Origin: Brevibacterium yomogidense
GTDB lineage: Bacteria; Actinomycetota; Actinomycetes; Actinomycetales; Brevibacteriaceae
DNA: 64,000 nucleotides
Direction: 5' to 3'
Assembly: GCF_900163715.1 (NCBI RefSeq)
Contig: NZ_FWFF01000014.1
Coordinates: 62,001 to 126,000 of the forward strand
Under the pieces are notes generated by a model. The model was not told the DNA's origin, ran no database searches, and was given only the letters and a program-made list of their open reading frames with translations. The position numbers were made by a program, and so were the translations under genes. Shown here piece by piece: positions 1 to 7,997 of this stretch (the first letter of the stretch is position 1; each line of letters begins with the position of its first letter).

Positions 1-477
1 GTGGCCGCTCCCGGTGTCGTCGAGCTGCCACCCGGCGCACGGGTGTCGGACGCCCTCGACGCCGCCGGCGGCGCGTCGGAGCACGCCGATGTGGACGTGC
101 TGAACCTCGCACGCGTGCTCGTCGACGGTGAGCAGATCCGCGTCCCCCGACCGGGGGAGGAGATCGCCCCGGGCGATGCGGGAGGCGCGGACCCCGGCGG
201 TGCCGGGTCCGGGACGGATGCTGCCGGTGCAGGATCGGGCGGTGCTGGGCCTGGTGGAGCTGGGCCTGGTGGTGCAGGCGGGGTCCTGGTCGACCTCAAC
301 AGCGCTGACCTCGCGGCACTCGAGACGCTGCCGGGGGTCGGTCCGGTGACAGCGCAGTCGATCCTCGACCACAGGGACGCGATCGGTCGCTTCACCACGG
401 TCGACGAACTGCTCGACGTCAGCGGGATCGGCGACGCCACCCTCAGCAGGATCCGTGACAGCGTCACGGTCGGATGA
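1..477 (+). CDS. comEA: ComEA-type competence DNA-binding protein (5' partial)
   Basis: This is the C-terminal part of a ComEA-like protein, a membrane-anchored DNA receptor for natural transformation. The 5' end lies before the window, so the GTG at base 1 is not claimed as the start. Visible residues 1-55 look like the end of an SLBB domain. Residues about 60-95 are a Gly/Ala/Pro-rich linker made of repeated GGAGP-like units. Residues about 96-158 are a double helix-hairpin-helix domain (LPGVGPVTAQSIL and VSGIGDATLSRI) that binds double-stranded DNA in this family. comEC follows with a 23-base overlap, the usual arrangement for the uptake machinery. Confidence 0.93.
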   Translation: MAAPGVVELPPGARVSDALDAAGGASEHADVDVLNLARVLVDGEQIRVPRPGEEIAPGDAGGADPGGAGSGTDAAGAGSGGAGPGGAGPGGAGGVLVDLNSADLAALETLPGVGPVTAQSILDHRDAIGRFTTVDELLDVSGIGDATLSRIRDSVTVG

Positions 478-2836
478 GGAGCGCTCGACGGCACCGTCCG
501 GACCAGCACGCATGACGACGGCACTGCGCACGTGGGGTTCGTGGTGCGGCAGGATCGTCTTCGAGAGGATCGGGACGGCGCGCGCCATCGCGGCCGCGGC
601 GGGCGCATGGGCGGCGATCGCCGCGGCCGGGCTCCCCATCGTGATCGCGGGCCTGTGCTGCGCTCTGCTGGGCGCTGTGCTCGTGCTCGTGCACCACCCG
701 GCCACCGCCCGGCGCTCCTCACACAGGCGGCGTGCGTCGCGGATGATCGGACCGGTCGTCGGCGGGCTCCTCGCAGCGCTGGGGCTGTCCGTGCTCGTCG
801 CGGGTGCGCACGCGCTCATGCTCGAGGACGCTCCACGTCCGGAGGCCGCGCTCGTCACCGTCGTGACGGACCCGCAGGAGACCCAGTCGGGTCGCTTCCG
901 CAGCGTGGCGACCGGGGAGACGGGCAGGGTGACGGTCGTCTCCGAGCAGCCGCCCCCACCGGCGGGGTCCGTTCTCCGCGTGGAGCTGGACTGGTGGGAC
1001 GACGACTTGGCGGGGCTCGTGAGTGCCGAGGTGCGCGAAGACCCCGGTGCCCGGTGGCGGATCCGCGCCGATCTGCGCGCGGGACTCGCCGAGGTCTCCG
1101 GAGTCGGCACACATGCGGGCGGTGATCTGCTGCCAGGCCTCGTGGTGGGCGACGTCGCGCACATCCACCCAGCGCTCGCAGAAGCGATGCGCACGGTGTC
1201 GCTGACCCACCTCACGGCGGTGTCCGGGTCGAACATCCTCATCGTCGCGGGTGTCGTGGTGGCGCTGTGTGCTCGCCTGCGCACTCCCTGGTGGGTCCGC
1301 ATCCTGCCGGCGGCGGCCGTGACGGCGGGGTACGTGTTCATCGTCGGGCCGGAGCCCAGCGTCATGCGCGCGACCGCGATGGCCTCTCTCGTGGCGGTGG
1401 GCATCCTGCGGCCCGCAGGGACACCCACGCTCGCGGTGCTCGCCACTGCGGTGACCGTGCTGCTCATCGGGCGCCCGCATCTGGCGACGGAGATCGGGTT
1501 CGGGCTGTCCGTGTGCGCGACAGCGGCTCTCGTCGTCCTGTCGCCGCCGCTCACCCGTGCGCTCACCGACCGCGGGATGCCGCGCCCGGTCGCGGTCGCG
1601 CTGGCGGTGCCCGTGGCGGCACAGGCCGGGTGCACGCCGCTGCTCGTCGTCCTCGACCCGACCGTCAGCCCCTGGGCGGTGCTCGCGAACGTCGCAGCCG
1701 CGCCGGCGGTCGCACCGGCGACCGTGCTGGGGCTCGCAGGACTCGGGCTCGAAGGCATCGCAGCGGCACTCCCCGACGCGCTCGGCATGCCGCCCCACCT
1801 GCTCGCGCGCACGGCTGGAGCGCTCGGTGCGGCGGCGGCGTGGTGGATCACCGTCATCGCCCATGGGTGCGCGTCGCTTCCCGGTGCAGCGCTCGGCTGG
1901 CCGACGGGCCCCGGGGGAGTCGTCGTGGCCGCGGGGATGGTCGCGGGTCTTGCGTGCGCACTCCTGGGGCGCCGCCGCGCACGGACCGCGGGCGCACTCG
2001 TGGCGGTGTCCTGTCTCCTCGCCGGACTTGCGGTACCGGTCGTGACCGCGACGGGCCGGGGTGCCTGGTCGATCGTCGTGTGCGACGTCGGGCAGGGGAG
2101 TGCCGCACTCATCCGGAGCCGGGACGCCCCGCGCGACCATGCCCTGCTCGTGGACACCGGAGACGACCCCGCGCTGCTCGCCGCCTGCATGGAGGGTGCA
2201 GGCATCACTCGCCTCACGATCGCCCTGTCGCACTTCGACGCCGATCACGTCGCGGCGCTGCCTGCCGCCGTGGAGGCGGTGGACGAAGCCGTCGTCGTCC
2301 ATCCGCGCGCACTGGCGGATTCTCCCGAGGCCGCACGCACGCGCGCTGTCGCCACAGTCGCCGCGCCGGCGGCAGCGGGAGAAGAGCTGCCGGCGGCGCT
2401 CCTTCCGGCGGGCATCACGGCTCGCGTCCTCTGGCCTCCCGCCGACGGGTCAGCGATCAGTGACGGCAACGCGGCCTCGCTCGTGCTGCTCGTGGAGGTG
2501 GACGGACTCAGCATCCTCCTCCCCGGTGACGTGGGGGAGAAGCAGCAGCTGCGCATGGTGCAGGAGCTGACGGCGCACGCTCCCGTCGACGTGCTCCTCG
2601 CCCCGCACCACGGCAGCGCTGACACGTCACCCGCATTCTTCCGCGCCTCAGCAGCCCGCGTGGGGGTGGTGTCCGTCGGCGCGGGGAACACCTACGGCCA
2701 TCCCGCACGCAAGGCGCTTGAGGCGTTCGGCCCGGCGCCGGTGCTGCGCACCGACCTGTGCGGGAGCATCGCGCTGACGGCGGAGCTCACCCTGGTGGGC
2801 GGTGCGAGGGACTGCGGTGTCCCCGCCGGACGATAG
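455..2836 (+). CDS. comEC: ComEC/Rec2-family DNA uptake channel
   Basis: ComEC is the polytopic membrane channel thought to carry single-stranded DNA into the cell during transformation. The 793-residue product has N-terminal membrane segments (about 20-115), a soluble region with an OB-like DUF4131 portion (about 125-215), a hydrophobic competence domain (about 220-530) and a C-terminal metallo-beta-lactamase-like domain from about 540 (CDVGQGSAALI, SHFDADH near 591, LLAPHHGSAD near 714). The length is normal for the full three-domain form. I chose GTG 455, preceded by AGGA and coupled to comEA; ATG 512 is a plausible alternative. The TAG stop at 2834-2836 also forms half of the holA -10 box. 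Confidence 0.93.
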   Translation: MTASRSDEERSTAPSGPARMTTALRTWGSWCGRIVFERIGTARAIAAAAGAWAAIAAAGLPIVIAGLCCALLGAVLVLVHHPATARRSSHRRRASRMIGPVVGGLLAALGLSVLVAGAHALMLEDAPRPEAALVTVVTDPQETQSGRFRSVATGETGRVTVVSEQPPPPAGSVLRVELDWWDDDLAGLVSAEVREDPGARWRIRADLRAGLAEVSGVGTHAGGDLLPGLVVGDVAHIHPALAEAMRTVSLTHLTAVSGSNILIVAGVVVALCARLRTPWWVRILPAAAVTAGYVFIVGPEPSVMRATAMASLVAVGILRPAGTPTLAVLATAVTVLLIGRPHLATEIGFGLSVCATAALVVLSPPLTRALTDRGMPRPVAVALAVPVAAQAGCTPLLVVLDPTVSPWAVLANVAAAPAVAPATVLGLAGLGLEGIAAALPDALGMPPHLLARTAGALGAAAAWWITVIAHGCASLPGAALGWPTGPGGVVVAAGMVAGLACALLGRRRARTAGALVAVSCLLAGLAVPVVTATGRGAWSIVVCDVGQGSAALIRSRDAPRDHALLVDTGDDPALLAACMEGAGITRLTIALSHFDADHVAALPAAVEAVDEAVVVHPRALADSPEAARTRAVATVAAPAAAGEELPAALLPAGITARVLWPPADGSAISDGNAASLVLLVEVDGLSILLPGDVGEKQQLRMVQELTAHAPVDVLLAPHHGSADTSPAFFRASAARVGVVSVGAGNTYGHPARKALEAFGPAPVLRTDLCGSIALTAELTLVGGARDCGVPAGR

Positions 2837-2839
2837 TCT
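2834..2839 (+). promoter_or_regulatory. -10 box of a leaderless holA promoter, overlapping the comEC stop codon
   Basis: TAGTCT begins at the TAG stop codon of comEC and ends 6 bases before the holA GTG, which would place transcription start on or next to the first base of the start codon. holA has no ribosome-binding site. I see no convincing -35 box. This is an inference from sequence only. Confidence 0.6.
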
Positions 2840-2845
2840 GGATCC

Positions 2846-3835
2846 GTGGCAGCGAAGAAGACGACAGTGGCGTGGCACCGAGCGGTTCCGGCCCCCCTGG
2901 TGCTCCTGTCCGGCGGCGAGGACGTGCTCCTCCGCAATGCCAGGAGCAGGATCGTGCAGGCGGTGAAGAGGAAGCACACGGACGTCGATCCGGTGCACCT
3001 CGACGCCTCGTCCTATGAGGCCGGCTCCCTGTCCGCCGCTGCGGCCCCGTCGCTCTTCTCCGCTCACGGGCTCATCGTCGTGAGCGACCTCGCGACGATG
3101 AACGACGACTTCCTCAAGGACGCCCTCGCCTACGTCGAGGATCCGAATCCCGACATGGTCGTGGTGCTCGAGCACAAGGGCGGACAGCGCGGTGCGCGGC
3201 TGCTGAAGGCCCTCACGGCGGCGGGTGCACCCGCAGTCGACGTCGGAGTGCTCAAGAGCGAGGCGGATCGTGCGAAGTACGCACAGGACGCGTTCTCCCG
3301 GGCCAAGCGCACCCTCACTCAGGACGGCCTCGCGGCACTGATGAACGCGCTGGGCGCGAACCTGTCCGAGCTCGACGCCGGTGTGCGTCAGCTGCTGACG
3401 GACACGGAGGGCGCGGTGGACGCCGATGTCGTCGACGCGTACTACGGCGGCAGGATCGAGGCGACGGGCTTCAAGGTCGCAGACGCGGCCTGCACCGGCC
3501 GGACCGGGGAGGCGCTCTCGCTGCTGCGCCACGCACTGGCGACGGGAGCGGATCCCGTCCCGATCGTCGCCGCCGTCGCACTCAAGCTGAGGAACCTGGC
3601 GAAGGTGGAGGGGCTGTCGGGATCACCGGCGTCGCTCGCGGCCGAGCTGGGGATGGCGCCGTGGCAGGTGGACCGCGCCAGGAGGGAATCGCGCGCGTGG
3701 AATCCGGTGGCACTGGGGCGGGCGATCCTCGCCGCAGCAGACGCCGACGCGGCGGTGAAGGGCGGCGGGCGCGATCCGGTGTACGCGGTGGAGTACCTCG
3801 TCGCCTACGTGTGCCAACAGTCCCGGGCGCGGTGA
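2846..3835 (+). CDS. holA: DNA polymerase III delta subunit
   Basis: This is the clamp-loader subunit that opens the beta clamp during loading. The 329-residue product has the HolA N-terminal fold (PLVLLSGGEDVLLRNA near the start) without a functional P-loop, as is normal for delta. The middle and C-terminal parts match the family (ANLSELDAGVRQLLTD, then KLRNLAKVEGLS). The GTG at 2846 lacks a Shine-Dalgarno sequence but sits 6 bases after TAGTCT, so the mRNA is probably leaderless. It follows comEC by 9 bases, and holA next to comEC and rpsT is a common bacterial order. Confidence 0.93.
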   Translation: MAAKKTTVAWHRAVPAPLVLLSGGEDVLLRNARSRIVQAVKRKHTDVDPVHLDASSYEAGSLSAAAAPSLFSAHGLIVVSDLATMNDDFLKDALAYVEDPNPDMVVVLEHKGGQRGARLLKALTAAGAPAVDVGVLKSEADRAKYAQDAFSRAKRTLTQDGLAALMNALGANLSELDAGVRQLLTDTEGAVDADVVDAYYGGRIEATGFKVADAACTGRTGEALSLLRHALATGADPVPIVAAVALKLRNLAKVEGLSGSPASLAAELGMAPWQVDRARRESRAWNPVALGRAILAAADADAAVKGGGRDPVYAVEYLVAYVCQQSRAR

Positions 3836-3860
3836 TCGCCGCCCAGCGCGCGGCACTGCG

Positions 3861-3914
3861 CGTGCAGTCGACACAGCACGTGCAGTCGACACAGCACGTG
3901 CACTCGACACAGCA
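3861..3914. repeat. Three tandem copies of an 18-bp unit
   Basis: The unit cgtgcagtcgacacagca occurs at 3861-3878, 3879-3896 and 3897-3914; the third copy differs by one base (g to c in the sixth position). It lies between the holA stop and a hairpin downstream of rpsT. No protein is supported here. The function is unknown; it looks like a small satellite. Confidence 0.95.
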
Positions 3915-3948
3915 CAAGGGCCGCCTTCCCGGAGGAGGACGGCCCTTG
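3915..3948 (-). terminator. Hairpin between convergent holA and rpsT
   Basis: CAAGGGCCG (3915-3923) and CGGCCCTTG (3940-3948) form a perfect 9-bp stem with a 16-base loop. It lies just beyond the rpsT stop codon and after holA, so it may end transcription from both sides. There is no clear U-tract on either strand. Confidence 0.65.
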
Positions 3949-3979
3949 CCCGCGTCGAACGCGCTTCAGTCGATCATGC

Positions 3980-4240
3980 TCAGAGAGCGTTGACCTTCTT
4001 CGCGAGATTCGACTTGCGGTTGGCTGCATTGTTCTTGTGCAGAACACCCTTCGACACAGCCTTGTCCAGCTTGCGCGAGGCATTCTGGAGAGCGGTCTGT
4101 GCAGAGGCGGTGTCACCGGCGGCGATCTGCTCGCGCACGGCGCGGATTGCGGTCTTCACTTCGCTGCGGACTTCGCGGTTGCGGAGTCGCGCCTTCTCGT
4201 TCGTGAGGTTCCGCTTGATCTGCGACTTGATGTTTGCCAA
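3980..4240 (-). CDS. rpsT: 30S ribosomal protein S20
   Basis: S20 binds 16S rRNA and helps assemble the 30S subunit. The 86-residue basic product begins [11 protein letters not shown] after the initiator and ends with a lysine-rich KKVNAL tail, which is the family pattern and length. I chose TTG 4240, which restores the canonical MANIKSQ N-terminus and lies 8 bases after AAAGAG. An upstream in-frame GTG (4249) would add three residues, but AAAGAG would then run into the start codon. The gene is monocistronic, with its own promoter, a structured leader and a downstream hairpin. Confidence 0.95.
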   Translation of the reverse strand: MANIKSQIKRNLTNEKARLRNREVRSEVKTAIRAVREQIAAGDTASAQTALQNASRKLDKAVSKGVLHKNNAANRKSNLAKKVNAL

Positions 4241-4397
4241 CGTCAACACTCTTTCGTGTCAGTGATCATGGTCGTGAGGGCTCTCATCCGATCTGTGCCG
4301 GTCCGGCGGGGAAACACCGGCCGACGATCTTCAGAGGTGACGTCCGCCCGACCTTCGGGTGAGACACACCCAGACGGACGTACAGCAGATGATCGTA
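4241..4397 (-). promoter_or_regulatory. rpsT promoter and structured 5' leader
   Basis: On the minus strand a TACGAT -10 box lies at 4397-4392, so transcription should start near 4385. The roughly 145-base leader can form a 7-bp stem (4340-4346 with 4375-4381) that encloses a CCCGA/TCGGG hairpin (4347-4351 with 4355-4359). A second stem pairs 4297-4302 with 4316-4321. Such a long structured leader fits S20 autoregulation, known in enterobacteria, but nothing here proves it. Confidence 0.5.
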
Positions 4398-4438
4398 CAG
4401 GATGAGCCGCGATTCGAGCGAACCGCAGCCGGTCGAGA

Positions 4439-5161
4439 TCAGTCCGTGCGGACGGAGTCGACGACGGCGGAGAATCGATCCATCGGCATGACGGCGCCCT
4501 CGCGGCGGACGGCGGACGGCTCGATCCGGATGATCCGGTCCAGGCGCACCTCGGAGGGCCTCTTCTGCGAGTCCCACTCGCCCGTGCCGATATTGATGTA
4601 CGGCGTGCCGTTCTCATCGGTGCGGGTGTCGCCCACTCCGCCGGGGACGTTGTCCTTGCTCGTCAGCATGAGCCCCAGGAGCCACGCGCCGTCGCGGCCG
4701 ATGAGGAGGATCGGGCGGTCCTTGCCCTGTGAGTGGTCCTCTTCGTAGGGGACCCAGCCCCACACGACCTCGCCGGGATCGGGGCTGCCGTCCAGGTCCG
4801 GTGAGTAGACCGGCTTGATCCGACCGCGGAAGTCCCCCGGGTAGCCCCCGGCCGGTCGCTTCGGGAAGCGCTGAGCGGGCTTGGGACGAGCGGCGCGGCG
4901 CGAGCGGGCGTGCTCCGCGCGCTGATCGGCTCCGGTCCGACCTCCGCGGGCACCCCCTCCAGTGCGGGCCCGTGGGTCGTCGTTCGGGCTTCCTCCGCGC
5001 CGGCTGGAGCGGGTGGGTTCTGAGGAGGACGTGTCGCCGTTCCGAAGCAGCGAGTCGACGGCGCGCAGGGCGGACGTGTCCTTCCCCGACCTGCGCATGT
5101 AGCCGATTCCCTGCCGAACGCCGACGCGCACGGCGCGCTGGGCGAGGCTCTTCCAGTTCAT
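4439..5161 (-). CDS. PemK/MazF-family protein with long basic N-terminal extension
   Basis: Residues about 105-240 resemble the PemK/MazF fold: GEVVWGWVPYEED and GKDRPILLIGRDG match the strand that carries the conserved GEVV and RPxLI features of these endoribonuclease toxins, and a conserved tail (RLDRIIRIEPSAV) follows. Residues 1-104 are Arg/Gly/Ser-rich and probably disordered, which makes the protein about twice the length of a free MazF toxin. No antitoxin-sized gene is adjacent. The gene appears leaderless and lies 9 bases after the phosphatase-family gene on the same strand. A housekeeping role is as likely as a toxin role. Confidence 0.75.
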   Translation of the reverse strand: MNWKSLAQRAVRVGVRQGIGYMRRSGKDTSALRAVDSLLRNGDTSSSEPTRSSRRGGSPNDDPRARTGGGARGGRTGADQRAEHARSRRAARPKPAQRFPKRPAGGYPGDFRGRIKPVYSPDLDGSPDPGEVVWGWVPYEEDHSQGKDRPILLIGRDGAWLLGLMLTSKDNVPGGVGDTRTDENGTPYINIGTGEWDSQKRPSEVRLDRIIRIEPSAVRREGAVMPMDRFSAVVDSVRTD

Positions 5162-5167
5162 GCCGTA

Positions 5168-5173
5168 AGCCTA
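5168..5173 (-). promoter_or_regulatory. -10 box of a leaderless promoter, overlapping a stop codon
   Basis: On the minus strand TAGGCT (5173 to 5168) starts with the TAG stop codon of the upstream phosphatase-family gene and ends 6 bases before the ATG at 5161. No ribosome-binding site precedes that ATG. Confidence 0.6.
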
Positions 5174-5989
5174 CTCGTCGGTATCCCATCGCAGGAGCGC
5201 CTGGACCGGGAAGTGGTCACTGGGGAACCTCCCGTCGCGCGCGAACGTGTTGGTCCCCGCCGCGGTCGCAGCGAGACCGCCGGAATGGAGGAGCCAGTCG
5301 ATCCGTCGCCCGCCCCGCCGGACGCCCCGATAGAAGTGGAAGGTGTCGACGTCCGCATCGAGCACCGCAGCCTCGGGTGCGCTCAGTGCGGCGTCCGCGA
5401 GAGTTCCGTCCGCCGTGAGCATGCGGTGCAGGTCGTGGTCCTGGTCTGCGTTGAAGTCGCCGGTGACGACGACCTCCCGGTGCTGCGCGAGGGCCTCGCG
5501 CGCTCCGTCGAGCAGCATGCGCGCGGCGTGGGGGCGCGCGCGATCCGACCGATGGTCGACGTGGACGTTGAGGAGCCGGAAGCGGCGTCCTCCCACCCTG
5601 TCGCGGAAGTCGACGCGGGTGATGGTGCGCGGATGGGACGACCCCCACGACCGCGACCCCGGGACATCGGGGGTCTGCGAGATCCAGCGGACGTCGACCG
5701 ACTCAGCGTCCAGGCGCCGGGTGTCGAAGATGATCGCGGTGAACTCCCCGTCGTTCCCGCCGGCGCGCCCCTCGCCGACCCACGCGTAGTGAGAGGGCAG
5801 GCGTTCCACGAGTCCCTCGAGCTGATCCAGGACGCCCTCCTGCGTCCCGATCACGTGCGGAGCCTCGTCGGAGAGGAGATCGGCCCACAGCGGGAGGCGC
5901 TCGGTCCAGGGGTGCCCATCGCGGGCCGGGTACCGGAGGTTCGCCGTCATGACGGACAGGAGTCGACCGCTCGGGCGCAGGAGGCTCAT
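5171..5989 (-). CDS. Endonuclease/exonuclease/phosphatase-family protein
   Basis: This 272-residue protein has the metal-dependent EEP fold. The markers are MTANLRY with the metal-binding Asn, GTQEG with the catalytic Glu, VTGDFNAD in the middle and SDHFPV at the C-terminus. The family cleaves phosphodiester or phosphomonoester bonds in nucleic acids, lipids or sugar phosphates; the substrate cannot be read from sequence. There is no signal peptide, so a cytoplasmic location is likely. The ATG follows a TACCCT box by 6 bases, so the gene is probably leaderless. It diverges from lepA. Confidence 0.85.
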   Translation of the reverse strand: MSLLRPSGRLLSVMTANLRYPARDGHPWTERLPLWADLLSDEAPHVIGTQEGVLDQLEGLVERLPSHYAWVGEGRAGGNDGEFTAIIFDTRRLDAESVDVRWISQTPDVPGSRSWGSSHPRTITRVDFRDRVGGRRFRLLNVHVDHRSDRARPHAARMLLDGAREALAQHREVVVTGDFNADQDHDLHRMLTADGTLADAALSAPEAAVLDADVDTFHFYRGVRRGGRRIDWLLHSGGLAATAAGTNTFARDGRFPSDHFPVQALLRWDTDE

Positions 5990-5995
5990 GCGTGC

Positions 5996-6001
5996 AGGGT
6001 A
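5996..6001 (-). promoter_or_regulatory. -10 box of a leaderless promoter
   Basis: TACCCT on the minus strand (6001 to 5996) ends 6 bases before the ATG at 5989. There is no Shine-Dalgarno sequence in the gap, so transcription probably begins at the start codon. Confidence 0.5.
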
Positions 6002-6120
6002 GTCGGAGTCGCGCGCCGCGCGCGTGCGAGCGCACCGCTACTGTCCGCGACGGTTCGCGGGGGGTCGACGATCGTGGGAGAATGAGGCTTTGATTCGAAT
6101 GAGAGGACGTCGGAAGACAC

Positions 6121-7995
6121 ATGGCACCTCAGGTGAGCGATGAGTCGCGGAAGCGGATCGATGTCGCGGCGACCCCGCCGGAACTGCTGCGGAACTTCTG
6201 CATCATCGCCCACATCGATCACGGGAAGTCCACGCTGGCGGACAGGATGCTCCAGATCACCGGAGCCGTGCAGCCCCGCAACATGCGGGCGCAGTACCTG
6301 GACCGCATGGACATCGAGCGCGAGCGCGGCATCACGATCAAGTCGCAGGCCGTCCGGATGCCGTGGGAGGTGGACGGCACGCCGTACGCCCTCAACATGA
6401 TCGACACCCCGGGCCACGTCGACTTCACGTACGAGGTCTCACGATCGCTCGCCGCATGCGAAGGTGCACTGCTGCTTGTGGACGCGGCGCAGGGCATCGA
6501 GGCGCAGACGCTCGCGAACCTCTACCTCGCCATGGAGAACGACCTCACGATCATCCCGATCCTCAACAAGATCGACCTGCCCTCCGCGCAGCCGGAGAAG
6601 TACGCACTGGAGATCGCGAACCTCATCGGCGTCGACCCGGACGACGTCCTCCGGGTGTCCGGCAAGACCGGAGACGGCGTGGAGGACGTGCTCGACCGCA
6701 TCGTCGAGCAGATCGCCGCGCCCGTCGGCGACGCGGACGCGCCCTCACGCGCGATGATCTTCGATTCCGTCTACGACACCTATCGCGGCGTCGTCACGTA
6801 CGTGCGCGTCGTCGACGGTCAGTTCTCTCCCCGGGAGAAGGTCGAGATGATGTCGACGGGCACCGCGTACGAACTCCAGGAGATCGGCGTCTCCTCCCCG
6901 GAGCCCGTCCCCTCGAAGGGATTGGGCGTCGGTGAGGTCGGGTACCTCATCACCGGCGTCAAGGACGTGCGCCAGTCGAAGGTCGGAGACACGGTCACGA
7001 ACTCCCGCAGGCCCGCGGAGCAGTCCGTGCCCGGCTACGCGGACCCCATGCCGATGGTGTTCTCCGGTCTGTTCCCGATCGACGGCTCGGACTATCCGGT
7101 CCTGCGCGACGCGCTCGACAAGCTCAAGCTCAACGATGCATCCCTCGCGTACGAGCCGGAGACATCGACGGCGCTGGGCTTCGGCTTCCGCTGCGGGTTC
7201 CTGGGCCTCCTGCACCTCGAGATCATCCGTGAGCGGCTCGAGCGCGAGTTCGACCTCTCCCTCATCTCCACCGCACCCTCCGTCGTGTATCGGGTCGTCA
7301 TGGAGGACGGCGCGGAGCACACCGTGACGAACCCGTCCGAATACCCGGAGGGCAAGATCAAAGAGGTCCACGAGCCGATGGTGCGCGGGACGATCCTCAC
7401 GCCCAGCGACTATGTGGGTGCAGTCATGGAGCTGTGCCAGGGCAAGCGCGGCCAGATGCTCGGGATGGACTACCTGTCCGAGGATCGTGTGGAGCTGCGC
7501 TACCGACTGCCGCTGGCGGAGATCGTCTTCGACTTCTTCGACGCGCTCAAGTCGCGGACGAAGGGGTATGCCTCGCTCGACTACCAGGACGACGGCGAGG
7601 CGTCGTCGGATCTGGTCAAGGTCGACATCCTGCTGCACGGCGATCACGTCGATGCGTTCTCCGCGATCGTGCACAAGGACAAGGCCTACTCGTACGGGGT
7701 GTCGATGGCGGGCAAGCTCCGCGGCCTCATCCCGCGCCAGCAGTTCGAAGTGCCCATCCAGGCCGCCATCGGCTCGCGCATCATCGCGCGCGAGACCATC
7801 CGCGCCATCCGCAAGGACGTGCTCTCGAAGTGCTACGGCGGCGACATCAGCCGCAAGCGCAAGCTGCTGGAGAAGCAGAAGGAGGGCAAGAAGCGCATGA
7901 AGATGGTGGGCAGCGTCGAAGTCCCGCAGGAAGCCTTCATCGCCGCGCTGTCGTCCGACGACTCCGCGCCGGACAAGAAGTCGGACAAGAAGTAG
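6121..7995 (+). CDS. lepA: Elongation factor 4 (ribosomal back-translocase LepA)
   Basis: EF4 is a ribosome-binding GTPase linked to translocation errors and 30S maturation. The 624-residue product has an intact G domain: AHIDHGKST near residue 29, the EF4 switch region ([12 protein letters not shown]), DTPGHVDF and NKIDLP. Domains II, III and V follow, and the EF4-specific C-terminal domain ends in a lysine-rich stretch ([18 protein letters not shown]). Length is slightly above the usual 600 because of a short N-terminal extension and a tail. hemW follows after 2 bases, so the two are probably co-transcribed, as in many bacteria. Confidence 0.97.
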   Translation: MAPQVSDESRKRIDVAATPPELLRNFCIIAHIDHGKSTLADRMLQITGAVQPRNMRAQYLDRMDIERERGITIKSQAVRMPWEVDGTPYALNMIDTPGHVDFTYEVSRSLAACEGALLLVDAAQGIEAQTLANLYLAMENDLTIIPILNKIDLPSAQPEKYALEIANLIGVDPDDVLRVSGKTGDGVEDVLDRIVEQIAAPVGDADAPSRAMIFDSVYDTYRGVVTYVRVVDGQFSPREKVEMMSTGTAYELQEIGVSSPEPVPSKGLGVGEVGYLITGVKDVRQSKVGDTVTNSRRPAEQSVPGYADPMPMVFSGLFPIDGSDYPVLRDALDKLKLNDASLAYEPETSTALGFGFRCGFLGLLHLEIIRERLEREFDLSLISTAPSVVYRVVMEDGAEHTVTNPSEYPEGKIKEVHEPMVRGTILTPSDYVGAVMELCQGKRGQMLGMDYLSEDRVELRYRLPLAEIVFDFFDALKSRTKGYASLDYQDDGEASSDLVKVDILLHGDHVDAFSAIVHKDKAYSYGVSMAGKLRGLIPRQQFEVPIQAAIGSRIIARETIRAIRKDVLSKCYGGDISRKRKLLEKQKEGKKRMKMVGSVEVPQEAFIAALSSDDSAPDKKSDKK

Positions 7996-7997
7996 GA

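Noticed and set aside
3861-3914. Possible CRISPR array
   Set aside because: The three 18-bp units are directly adjacent with no spacers, and no cas gene is present.
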